Assembly: GCA_002083615.1 (NCBI GenBank)
Contig: MSXO01000015.1
Coordinates: 115,759 to 179,758 of the forward strand
DNA from: Proteobacteria bacterium ST_bin11
Lineage (GTDB): Bacteria; Pseudomonadota; Gammaproteobacteria; Methylococcales; Methylomonadaceae
DNA: 64,000 nt
Reading direction: 5' to 3'
Both the position numbers and the translations under genes were made by a program. The notes beneath the pieces were generated by a model. The model worked only from the letters and a program-made list of their open reading frames with translations. It ran no database searches and had not been told where the DNA came from. Numbering within the stretch: position 1 is the first letter of the stretch; the number at the start of each line of letters is the position of its first letter. Of the stretch, positions 8,305 through 16,639 are shown piece by piece.

Positions 8305-10182
8305 TCAATCCGCCCCTCTAAGCTCCACCGGCCTTCCCATACATAGCCTTAAATACACTCTCGCTATCGCAATGCCATTGATCACAAACGACATGGTAAT
8401 CGGTGCTGCAAACCAGGGATGTTGACTGCTGGCATGCGACAACAACAAATCCTCGCCCAAAAATGCCGGCGTGATGGGGAAGCCGACCAGACCTAAAAAG
8501 CTCAAAAACAACATCAGTGACCAACCGGGACGGGTTTCGGCAAAGGCCCGGAATACGAAAGGCGCATCGGCAAAATTGTAATGTCTCAACAATACGCTCA
8601 GCGCCCAGATGCCCAAGGCCCAGGAAGGAATGATGCCGCTGAAAAATAGCGCGACGTCGTACCAAGCATCAGGCACCATCATCCAAACCGCAACGCCGGC
8701 CAAGATACTGCTCAAGGCGACGCTATGCCAAACCTGGAACGGGCTGTGTTTGTTGCTGAACGCGCTCAAGGACACCACCGCCATCGCCAGCGAGATCGGC
8801 ATGGATAGATAGGTTCTGGCCACGCTACTGACGCCGGACGCGGCAATAGCAATGATCAAGATCAGCGCCAGCCCAGCCAATAGCTTCACCCAAAGGCTGA
8901 CAGCGTTTAGCTGCCGCCCCATGTTTTTCAATGGCTCCCACAAGATCTTCTTCACTAACAACTCCAACTGTCCTTCCTGCAAAGCAAATACATATAAGGT
9001 GTTTTGCAAGACATCCGGCAGGGAGTCGCGAATCGATGTTGGCAGAAAAGTCAGTTTTTCATTGCTTTTGATGTAGAACTGGCTATCGACATTGCCTTCC
9101 ACCCGCAGCAAATGGGCGACGATGGACGGCGATACCAGCAATTGGTAGCAGCGCAAAAAGGCATTACCCATGAAGTGCAGCAGCACCAAACCTTCCAAAC
9201 CCAAAGCCAGCTCGACAAACATAATCCCCACCTGGGCGATGGAGGCATAAGCCACCTGCCCTTTGATATTGGATTGGGTTTTCTCGGCCAAGGTGGCAAC
9301 AAACACTGTGAACACACCGATACTGAGAACAATAAAACGCGGCAGATAGTGATAACTCCAGATCGGCATGGTCCGCAATAATAAAAAGACACCGAGATGA
9401 ATCGATAAGGCGCCATAGAAAATCGCACTGGACGGTGTTGGTCCTTCCATCGCGCGGGGCAACCAAAAACTGAATGGAAATTGCGCCGATTTGCCGGAGG
9501 CCGCCAAAATAATGAGCCAGGATAAAATCGACAAAGACGCGTAGCCGGCCGGTGGAATGTTGTTGGGATCGAACATGGTCAACAACTGGCTAAAATGCTG
9601 ACTTTCGTGAAACAGCAAATGGCTCATCCAGGTACCGACCAACAAACCGACATCGCAAAAGCGGCAAATGGTGTAAGCGCGCAAGGCGTTGCGCACCGGT
9701 TGTGGCCGATGCCGATAAAAGGCGATCAGCAAGAATGAGGAAATTCCGACGATCTCCCATCCCGCAAATAGCATATCGATACTTCCAGACAGCACAATCA
9801 GGTTCAAGCCAAAAGCAAACCCAAAAATGGCCTGAAAGAAGCGTTTGTAACCCGCCTCCCGATGCAAATAGACCCGACAATATTTAACGATCGCCGAGAA
9901 CACCGCCCACACCACAAACAAATACGCCGCACCGACTCTATCCAGAAAAAACAGTAAGGGGAATTGGTAATCCTCGTGTTGATATAGCACCAGCCATTGA
10001 TATTCGTAGTTCGCGAAACCGTGAGCTGCCCACAAAACCAGCAGACCCAGCACTGCAACACCCTTGAGACGGGTCATCCACAGACTGATGGCGGCAATGC
10101 GATGCTCATTGTCCGGGCTGACGAAAATCAGTAAAAAGCCAATCAACGGCAATAACACACACGCCAACAATAAAATACTCAT
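8305..10182 (-). CDS. dabB: DAB inorganic carbon pump membrane subunit DabB (NuoL/MrpA-like)
   Basis: A 625-residue polytopic protein of the proton-conducting NuoL/MrpA antiporter family. Typical segments include FLDRVGAAYLFVVWAVFSA, the lysine-containing ASGKSAQFPFSFWLPRAMEGPTP region of the proton channel, and later AYASIAQVGIMFVE. Its gene overlaps the end of dabA by 4 bp, the known pairing of DAB complexes, in which DabB is the cation-coupled membrane subunit and DabA the zinc subunit that hydrates CO2 to bicarbonate in one direction. The pairing is what separates it from a NADH dehydrogenase L subunit, since no nuo genes are nearby. Confidence 0.88.
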   Translation of the reverse strand: MSILLLACVLLPLIGFLLIFVSPDNEHRIAAISLWMTRLKGVAVLGLLVLWAAHGFANYEYQWLVLYQHEDYQFPLLFFLDRVGAAYLFVVWAVFSAIVKYCRVYLHREAGYKRFFQAIFGFAFGLNLIVLSGSIDMLFAGWEIVGISSFLLIAFYRHRPQPVRNALRAYTICRFCDVGLLVGTWMSHLLFHESQHFSQLLTMFDPNNIPPAGYASLSILSWLIILAASGKSAQFPFSFWLPRAMEGPTPSSAIFYGALSIHLGVFLLLRTMPIWSYHYLPRFIVLSIGVFTVFVATLAEKTQSNIKGQVAYASIAQVGIMFVELALGLEGLVLLHFMGNAFLRCYQLLVSPSIVAHLLRVEGNVDSQFYIKSNEKLTFLPTSIRDSLPDVLQNTLYVFALQEGQLELLVKKILWEPLKNMGRQLNAVSLWVKLLAGLALILIIAIAASGVSSVARTYLSMPISLAMAVVSLSAFSNKHSPFQVWHSVALSSILAGVAVWMMVPDAWYDVALFFSGIIPSWALGIWALSVLLRHYNFADAPFVFRAFAETRPGWSLMLFLSFLGLVGFPITPAFLGEDLLLSHASSQHPWFAAPITMSFVINGIAIARVYLRLCMGRPVELRGAD

Positions 10183-12752
10183 CCCTGCCTCCTTGCCAAT
10201 TCATGCACTGGAATGGTCCGAGTTTGTCCGACGATGATTTTTTCCGAGCAACTGGCCACCGGCACCGGCCTAACGGCGTCAGGTTCGGCCACCTTCCAGC
10301 CCTGGCTACTGTATAGATACAACGCGCGGCTCAGAGGATCGCAAGCCACCAGGCGTATCCACTCGTTATCCAGCCATTCCCGCAAGCCGCCCAGCATAGC
10401 GATTGCCTGATCGGCAATCGCAGTGGTTTGTTCCACCACCATCAGCAGGCGCGCCGGCTCGTGCACTTCGATCATTTGCGATGGCAAGCCGGTACGCAAA
10501 TCGCCTTCCACGCCGTTTGCCACACCCAACAGACCGATCACGTTATGCGGCAGTTTGGTGCCGGCGCCGTACACAGAATTATCGATGCGCGAAAACAGAT
10601 ACTCCAGATTGATCCCGCCGCACACTGGAATTACCGCCGACAACACTTTCACCAAGATAGAGCCATCGCTATCACTGTGTGGATCGTAAGATTGCAAAAA
10701 CGCCCGCCGGTCCAAGAACAAATGCCGGGTCAAATCGCGCCGCCCCACCACGCAGTACAGATTATTGGAATGATTCAGTTCCGGGCGCGGCTCGAAAATC
10801 GACGACGCCCGCGCCACCACATGTCGGTGAGCTTCTTCATTACTATGCGATTTTGGCCCCAACTCGAACCAGCGGCAGCGCTCGCGCGCATTGCGCAGCA
10901 AGGCCTCTTGCATGCTGTGTTGAAAGCTCTGCAGTTGCTCGCGCGCGGTTTTATCCAACTCCTGTTGATCGAAATAGGTGATCTCGTCTCGACTGGTGTT
11001 ATGCAATGCCGGCACAAAATGCGTGGTGTTCGGTATGTCGATACCTCGTTCGCGCAAAATCTCTCTGACCTGCGGATGGTTGGCCATCCAGGCAAAAGCG
11101 CGCGCATTCGGAGCCCCAGGCTTGCCCGAGCAAGCGCCACAGTCATACGCGGCGAAGTGCGGATTGTTGACGCTACTGGAGCCGTGCGCCACAACCACGA
11201 CCAATGGGGCAAACTGTTTGGTCAGACCGATATTGCGCAGCAAACCGCCCACCCGATCCGCCATTTCCGTCACCGAAAAACCCAGCAAGTAGCCGTCTTC
11301 GTTGGGCTCGTCGCTCTCACGCAATAAGTGTAAATGCCCATGGGCTTCCACTTCGCTCAAACTTTGGATGCCGGGCAGTTGACCGCCTGGGCGCAGCACG
11401 CTCCAGCCCAGTCGCAAGGCATACGCCAAACCCAGGGTTTGCGTGTATAACCAGCCGCGCAACATCGAATGCGCACCAAAATGCATGTTCGATAGCGATT
11501 GGCCCTTCTCTGCTTTGTCTGGCTGCGACGTATCCGTCGACTCCAGAATAAGATGTTTCGGTTTTATCACCGCAGGACACTGCGCTACCGGATACGCATC
11601 TTCCAACCCTTGGTAGAGAAAATCGATACCAAAAAAACCGGGTGCGCCGAAGGTTTCAATACCCGCATCCATTTCCTCTAGGTAACGCCGCAGCGAACAT
11701 TCTCTATCATCGATACAAAACAGCGCCTGGACTTTGGGCCTTTGCTCAGTTGGCTGCGCAATGGGAGCTTGCACGCGCAAGGCCATCAGCAATTCGGAAT
11801 GCAGAGACCACTCCATTGCCTCGTGCCATACTCGCATTTTCAGCGGTACCTGCGGCTTGATCGCATCGCGTTCCAACAAAGGAATTTCATGTAGATTTGG
11901 CAGCTGTTCGATCCGCGGAAAATCGTGGCCGTACTTCTTATCGATAAACGCCAGCTCGCAGGCTAGCTCCACCGCCAATAATTCTTTCAGCGAGATTGCC
12001 CTCGGTGCCAATAACACATTGGGTTGCGTTTCAATTATCCGCACCATTCCAGACCAACCCGGATGCGCCAGCAACACTTCCAGCAGGTATTGATCGTACA
12101 AGGTTTCATCACCGACGATTTTGCCTAAGCAATTTAAAATCACCTGATCTGGGCCCGCATCCAGCATTTGCCTAACCACGGGCTGATTAAAGGGATACAA
12201 CGGTAGCAGGCTGTTCTGTACCAAGCGTAAGACGCAATCCCAGAAGTGCTCGTCCGGTTTGGGCATTGCCCAACGGCTAATGCCTTGATCGAGAAAATTG
12301 CTTAGTAATCTGAACATCACCGGATGCACCATACCGTTCAAATCAATTTCCAAACGATTCAACCAGGCGGTACGAAGCCCGTGGTTTGCCAATGATTGCG
12401 GTGGGTAATGACTGTGACCGTAAGGTTCGAACAGCGTCGCTCGCAATCCCTCCTCTTGATAAACGCTGCAATTGGCCTGAGCAATCGCCCATTCCAGGGC
12501 CTGATCGCTGATACGGCCTTCCTGATAGCGTTTTAGGTAATCGGCTAATGGCAGATAACTTTTCGCACCATACACCTGCGCCGCCACCGCTACCCCTTCG
12601 TGGAACGGATAGTCTTGAACGGCATGCAGGGTATTGTGATGAATAAAATCCTTTATTGGTCCCTGGCTAGGCAACCAATGGGCGATATGGTCTATCACCA
12701 CATCCAAATCAAAAGCGCTATTTTGGGCATGTTTGGGAGCAGAGTCGGACAT
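10179..12752 (-). CDS. dabA: DAB inorganic carbon pump zinc subunit DabA (DUF2309)
   Basis: An 857-residue member of DUF2309 (UPF0753), now known as DabA, the beta-carbonic-anhydrase-like subunit of an energy-coupled CO2 trap. The predicted zinc ligands are present at C346 and D348 (LFCIDDREC), H523 (VVVAHGSSS) and C538 (YDCGACSGKPGAPNARA). Their spacing closely follows the quartet described for Halothiobacillus DabA. It is cytoplasmic and docks on DabB, whose gene overlaps it. A SulP-type transporter starts about 300 bp away on the other strand, so the two units share an upstream region. Methanotrophs of this type need CO2 for anaplerotic carboxylation, a plausible reason to keep the pump. 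Confidence 0.93.
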   Translation of the reverse strand: MSDSAPKHAQNSAFDLDVVIDHIAHWLPSQGPIKDFIHHNTLHAVQDYPFHEGVAVAAQVYGAKSYLPLADYLKRYQEGRISDQALEWAIAQANCSVYQEEGLRATLFEPYGHSHYPPQSLANHGLRTAWLNRLEIDLNGMVHPVMFRLLSNFLDQGISRWAMPKPDEHFWDCVLRLVQNSLLPLYPFNQPVVRQMLDAGPDQVILNCLGKIVGDETLYDQYLLEVLLAHPGWSGMVRIIETQPNVLLAPRAISLKELLAVELACELAFIDKKYGHDFPRIEQLPNLHEIPLLERDAIKPQVPLKMRVWHEAMEWSLHSELLMALRVQAPIAQPTEQRPKVQALFCIDDRECSLRRYLEEMDAGIETFGAPGFFGIDFLYQGLEDAYPVAQCPAVIKPKHLILESTDTSQPDKAEKGQSLSNMHFGAHSMLRGWLYTQTLGLAYALRLGWSVLRPGGQLPGIQSLSEVEAHGHLHLLRESDEPNEDGYLLGFSVTEMADRVGGLLRNIGLTKQFAPLVVVVAHGSSSVNNPHFAAYDCGACSGKPGAPNARAFAWMANHPQVREILRERGIDIPNTTHFVPALHNTSRDEITYFDQQELDKTAREQLQSFQHSMQEALLRNARERCRWFELGPKSHSNEEAHRHVVARASSIFEPRPELNHSNNLYCVVGRRDLTRHLFLDRRAFLQSYDPHSDSDGSILVKVLSAVIPVCGGINLEYLFSRIDNSVYGAGTKLPHNVIGLLGVANGVEGDLRTGLPSQMIEVHEPARLLMVVEQTTAIADQAIAMLGGLREWLDNEWIRLVACDPLSRALYLYSSQGWKVAEPDAVRPVPVASCSEKIIVGQTRTIPVHELARRQG

Positions 12753-13055
12753 TTGTAGCTTAAACCTCGTTAATAAAACGGCTTGAGACCAGTTGTCTCT
12801 TATCTAATATTGTGCATAGCGCGTGCCAAAGCCGTAATCTCTGGCTTGCGAGCCCCAAAACCGGCCTTAGAAAGCGCGATTGCGGTGCAAATCAACCAGC
12901 GATTTGGTTGAATTTGGCGTTTCAACCGTCCCGTTGAGACTGAATTGTCTGGAGATGCGCCGGTAAGGGCTGATTTACTTGGGCTGAGGGGATAGCTTTC
13001 AACATGGCACGCTTCTCGCTGCACTAAGGTTTTCCTGAGCTTCTTGAGAAAACCC
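12753..13055. promoter_or_regulatory. Divergent control region between dabA and the SulP gene
   Basis: This ~300-bp spacer must hold the promoters for both directions. No clear -10/-35 pair or palindromic operator was picked out by eye. A minus-strand frame at 12800-13216 runs into the SulP gene and is rejected as antisense. Confidence 0.45.
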
Positions 13056-14702
13056 ATGCCTAACTCATCTTCAAGCATCGTTCCAAAATCCGGGCTGCCA
13101 GGGCTTATTGAAAACTGGCGTAGCGACCTGCTTTCCGGCTTTTTAGTGTTTTTAATTGCTCTGCCACTATGTTTAGGCATTGCGATGGCATCGGGATTTC
13201 CTCCCATGTCCGGCATAATTTCCGCGATAATCGGCGGTGTTTTGGTATCGCGCCTGAGTGGTTCCTACGTAACCATCAATGGTCCCGCCGCCGGCTTGAT
13301 TGTGGTGATCGTCGATGCGGTGCAATCCCTGGGACAAGGCGATGCAATGGCGGGTTATCGCTACACGCTGGCCGCCATTGTGATTGCCAGCGTCTTGCAA
13401 GTGCTGCTGGGCGTGTTCAAGGCCGGTAAGCTCAGCGCTTTTTTTCCCTCATCCGTCGTGCACGGTATGCTGGCGGCCATCGGCATCATCATCATGGCCA
13501 AGCAGATCCACACTTTGCTGGGGGTTAAACCGGAAGCAAAAACCCTGTTGGGCACCATCGCCGAGATCCCGCATTCGCTGATGGAAATGAATCCGGAAGT
13601 ATCGTTGATCGGCTTGCTAGGCTTGTTACTGTTGATACTCTGGTCGGTGATCAAACACCCTACGTTAAAAATGATTCCCGCCCCGCTACTGGTGGTATTG
13701 CTGGGCTTGGCTTTGGGCCAGTATTTTGATTTGGATCATATCCACCAATACTTGTTTCTGCCGGATGCGGCAATTCTGCCGCATCACGAATTCAGCGTCG
13801 GCCCGTCGTTTCTGGTGGCAGTGCCCGAACATTTTCTAGCCGGGTTTTATTGGCCTGACTTTGGCAAAATAGCCACCGGCGAATTTTGGCTGGCCGTTTT
13901 GACCATCTGGCTGGTCGGCAGCCTGGAAAGTTTGTTGAGCGCCTCGGCGGTGGATAAGCTTGACCCGCACAAACGTAGCTCCAACCTGAATCGCGATTTA
14001 ACTGCAGTCGGCATCGGCAATATCGTTGCCGGGATGGTGGGCGGTTTGCCGATGATAGCCGAAATTGTCCGTAGTTCTGCCAACATCAACAACGGCGCGA
14101 AAACCGGCTGGGCCAACTTCTTTCACGGCTTGTTTTTATTGGTCTTCGTCGCGCTGTTTCCGAAGCTGATTCACGAAATCCCGTTATCGGCACTGGCAGC
14201 ATTATTGGTGTTTACCGGCTTCCGTCTAGCCTCACCGAAAGAGTTTGCGAAAACCCTGGCGGTCGGTGTCGACAATTTTGCAGTGTTCGTCATTACGATT
14301 CTCGGCGTCTTGGCTACCGACTTATTGGTAGGCGTGGCGATAGGCATCGCGGTGGAATTGGCGATTCACGTCAGCCGTGGTTTAAAACTACGCAACGCAT
14401 TTTCAATGGCGTTTAACGTGCTTCAAGCCGATGCACACACCTATCACATTGAGGTGTCCGGGGCGGCGGTGTTCTCCAACTTCATCACCTTAAAAAGCTT
14501 ATTGGCGGACTTCCCGGAACGCAAAATGGTGTTTTTCGACCTGACCGAAGCCAACTTGATCGACCATACCGTGATGGAATTCATTCACCATTTTGCCGAA
14601 GACTACAACCTGGCGGGTGGAGTATGCAAAATTGTCGGTTTGGACGATCACGAGAGTTACTCCGCTCACCATCTCTCGGCGCGCCGCAAACTCATGCTTT
14701 GA
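13056..14702 (+). CDS. SulP family anion (bicarbonate/sulfate) transporter
   Basis: A 548-residue SulP/SLC26 transporter with about 11-12 membrane segments. The N-terminal signature is clear (LSGFLVFLIALPLCLGIAMASGFPP, then SGSYVTINGPAAGLIV). A C-terminal STAS-like domain covers about residues 465-548 (VFFDLTEANLIDHTVMEFIHHF). I take the ATG at 13056 rather than an in-frame TTG at 13044. The substrate cannot be read from sequence; the divergent dabAB genes favour bicarbonate, while sulfate or another anion remains possible. The protein is shorter than typical SulP sulfate permeases, as in marine and chemolithotroph bicarbonate-type relatives. Confidence 0.85.
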   Translation: MPNSSSSIVPKSGLPGLIENWRSDLLSGFLVFLIALPLCLGIAMASGFPPMSGIISAIIGGVLVSRLSGSYVTINGPAAGLIVVIVDAVQSLGQGDAMAGYRYTLAAIVIASVLQVLLGVFKAGKLSAFFPSSVVHGMLAAIGIIIMAKQIHTLLGVKPEAKTLLGTIAEIPHSLMEMNPEVSLIGLLGLLLLILWSVIKHPTLKMIPAPLLVVLLGLALGQYFDLDHIHQYLFLPDAAILPHHEFSVGPSFLVAVPEHFLAGFYWPDFGKIATGEFWLAVLTIWLVGSLESLLSASAVDKLDPHKRSSNLNRDLTAVGIGNIVAGMVGGLPMIAEIVRSSANINNGAKTGWANFFHGLFLLVFVALFPKLIHEIPLSALAALLVFTGFRLASPKEFAKTLAVGVDNFAVFVITILGVLATDLLVGVAIGIAVELAIHVSRGLKLRNAFSMAFNVLQADAHTYHIEVSGAAVFSNFITLKSLLADFPERKMVFFDLTEANLIDHTVMEFIHHFAEDYNLAGGVCKIVGLDDHESYSAHHLSARRKLML

Positions 14703-14775
14703 TCAGCGTTAATACCCCCCGGCATCAGAAACCGGCGGCGTAAAAAGCTAAAGGTCAGACCTGCGATAGATCTTG

Positions 14776-15402
14776 CTAAAACCTATCTTTGTCCTGCTGA
14801 AATTGCGGATGGTAAGGTCCGGCTGGCAAGCCTTTGGGCGGCTGAAACGCCAAGAAATTAGCCTGCTTGGCTAAGGGCAAGTAATCGGTGACCAAAGCGT
14901 TGATTGCTGCCGACACAGCCATGAATATTAAATCGCCGCCGCCTGATTGCTGCACATAGCCCTGATCGTTTTTCCACAAGACCTGCCCGGTTTTGGTGTC
15001 TTTTAAAATATATTCCATGGACACCACCACCGATGACACCAGCCCCAAATATTTTGTACTCCAGTCTTTGATCGTCACTAGTAATACGGCGTCGGCACCA
15101 AACAACTCGTAAAAGCGTTCGGCGGGCAGTTGATGCACATGCCCGGCTTCAACGAGGCCGAAATCGCGCAGAATCATGTCCGTTAAATACACCGGAAACA
15201 CGTAGTAGCCACGCTCAGCCAAGGGCTGGGTAATGCTGGTTATGAACACAGAATTTGCCGTCACTTCCGGCGACTCATTGACCACCGGCACCACCACAAT
15301 CGAGCGCGGTTGATGAGCGTAAAAGGCATCCATATCGCTACGGCGCGGCGCGGCGCAGGCTTGCAAAAGACAGGCTAGCAAAATAATCAGAAACACTCTC
15401 AT
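14776..15402 (-). CDS. DUF799 (GNA1162-like) lipoprotein
   Basis: A 208-residue lipoprotein with a signal peptide and lipobox-type sequence LLQACAAP (acylated Cys about residue 16). The body (SIVVVPVVNESPEVTANSVF, then VHQLPAERFYELFGADAVLLVTIKDW) matches DUF799, the family of neisserial GNA1162, which has a TolB-N-like fold. It is the last gene of a three-gene leftward operon after a CsgG-like and a DUF4810 protein, and its ATG overlaps the preceding stop by 4 bp. The trio is recurrent in proteobacteria and probably forms an envelope complex; its task is not established. Confidence 0.82.
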   Translation of the reverse strand: MRVFLIILLACLLQACAAPRRSDMDAFYAHQPRSIVVVPVVNESPEVTANSVFITSITQPLAERGYYVFPVYLTDMILRDFGLVEAGHVHQLPAERFYELFGADAVLLVTIKDWSTKYLGLVSSVVVSMEYILKDTKTGQVLWKNDQGYVQQSGGGDLIFMAVSAAINALVTDYLPLAKQANFLAFQPPKGLPAGPYHPQFQQDKDRF

Positions 15403-15821
15403 TTTGGCGCTCCCTTGCTTACTGGCTCGGCGGTGGGTGTAGGGGCGGCAGTCGCTGCTTTATCTTTCTGCTCAATCTTTTCAATCAACTTATTCATCAA
15501 GGCTTGCGACTCAGGGTACAAAGCGCGCTCCTTTTGAAAGTTGGCAATGGCACCGGCTTTATCGCCACGGGTATACAGCAAAAATCCGTAATCGGCATAC
15601 ACGCCCGGCGGCACTCTTCTGTGTTGGGTTTCGGCCCCGAGGATGGTTTGACTCAAATAGGCATCAGTCTGCTGCGCATTGTTTTGCACATAACGCTCGA
15701 ACAAACTGGTTTCGTAATCGCCCCAATAAAACAGTCCGGACGGGGCGCAGCCGGTCAACATCACGGCTGACAGCAAAACCATGAAGCCAGCCGTCATTCG
15801 ACTACGAAAACTTAAGTACAT
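15399..15821 (-). CDS. DUF4810 lipoprotein
   Basis: A 140-residue lipoprotein; the signal peptide ends in a lipobox (VMLTGCAP). The conserved FYWGDYETSLFERYV motif is characteristic of DUF4810, and the middle resembles a TPR unit (GFLLYTRGDKAGAIANFQKERALYPES). The tail is a Pro/Ala/Lys linker. I start at 15821, which has AAGGA about 7 bp upstream; the longer frame to 15890 would run into the upstream gene and spoil the signal peptide. It sits between the CsgG-like and DUF799 genes with a 4-bp overlap downstream. Confidence 0.8.
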   Translation of the reverse strand: MYLSFRSRMTAGFMVLLSAVMLTGCAPSGLFYWGDYETSLFERYVQNNAQQTDAYLSQTILGAETQHRRVPPGVYADYGFLLYTRGDKAGAIANFQKERALYPESQALMNKLIEKIEQKDKAATAAPTPTAEPVSKGAPK

Positions 15822-15846
15822 ATGCAGAATCCTTTCAGTGTTTTGC

Positions 15847-16527
15847 TTACTGCGGGGCTTTACCACGGGCATCCAGGGTCGAAACCACATTGTTGATCAT
15901 ATTGACGATGGCAGCATCAATAGCCTTACCTTCAAGGGTTGAATCGAAACCTGCCGTGCCGCCAAAGCCCAAGGTGCTGGACGCTGAAATAGACGCCTCT
16001 CCAGAACCCTCCTGGCTGTAAAACACCGCCCCGGTTTTAGGATCGACTAGCCTCAACACCACCCTGGCGCGCGCCCGCTGAGTTTTTTCTTTGCCAACCA
16101 ACCACACGCCGCCGGTGGTATCGCGGCCCAACTCCACCACGGAGCCCATCACCAAGGCATCGACACCCGTCAGGTTTTGCTTAAACTCGGCCTCGGTTTT
16201 GCCCATCAATTCGGCCTCCGATTTAAGCTTGTTAATGTCCTGGCGCTCAACCACATTGAAATGCTGCGTAGCCATCAGATGCCGAGACAATAGATCAGCG
16301 GCTTGCTTGCCAATTCTGTCACCCGATTGATCGGTAAACAGCCCACTGCCGTAAACCGATTCGTTGGTAAATCGCGACACGGCAATCGTCATCCGACTGG
16401 CGGCCGGTAAGGGCGAGAAAGTCACCTGCGGGCCGCGATCTTGGACATTCTCATTAATTTCCCTGCTAACGCAACCGGTTAAAACCGCAGTCGAAACCAT
16501 CAAAACCCACGCTAACGCAACTCTCAT
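15847..16527 (-). CDS. CsgG/HfaB family lipoprotein
   Basis: A 226-residue lipoprotein (lipobox VLTGCVS, Cys about residue 19) of the CsgG superfamily. The core is visible as TIAVSRFTNES, SRHLMATQHFNVVERQDINKL, LTGVDALVMGSVVEL and RARARVVLRLVDPKTGAVFYSQEGSGEAS. True CsgG forms the curli secretion pore, but no csgA/B/E/F genes are nearby. The neighbours DUF4810 and DUF799 point to the other known context, an outer-membrane-associated lipoprotein complex. It is the first gene of the operon; a promoter should lie in the ~110 bp before it. Confidence 0.85.
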   Translation of the reverse strand: MRVALAWVLMVSTAVLTGCVSREINENVQDRGPQVTFSPLPAASRMTIAVSRFTNESVYGSGLFTDQSGDRIGKQAADLLSRHLMATQHFNVVERQDINKLKSEAELMGKTEAEFKQNLTGVDALVMGSVVELGRDTTGGVWLVGKEKTQRARARVVLRLVDPKTGAVFYSQEGSGEASISASSTLGFGGTAGFDSTLEGKAIDAAIVNMINNVVSTLDARGKAPQ

Positions 16528-16639
16528 GTCTAGTTATCCTTATGTTCATCCAAAATATTCAGCAAACAGCTCAAATCGGCTTAGGGCGCAAAGCTTAACC
16601 TGCCTAACAATACTTGTCAGCAGTTTGCACTCCAACAAT

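Noticed and set aside
8305..10182. Reading dabB as the NADH dehydrogenase subunit NuoL
   Set aside because: No nuo genes are adjacent, and the 4-bp overlap with a DUF2309 gene is diagnostic of the DAB pair.
10428..11327. Long plus-strand open frame of 299 codons
   Set aside because: It lies wholly antisense to dabA, whose zinc motifs and family match are clear.
12800..13216. Minus-strand 138-codon frame between dabA and the SulP gene
   Set aside because: It overlaps the SulP N-terminus, has no recognisable motif, and leaves no room for the divergent promoters.
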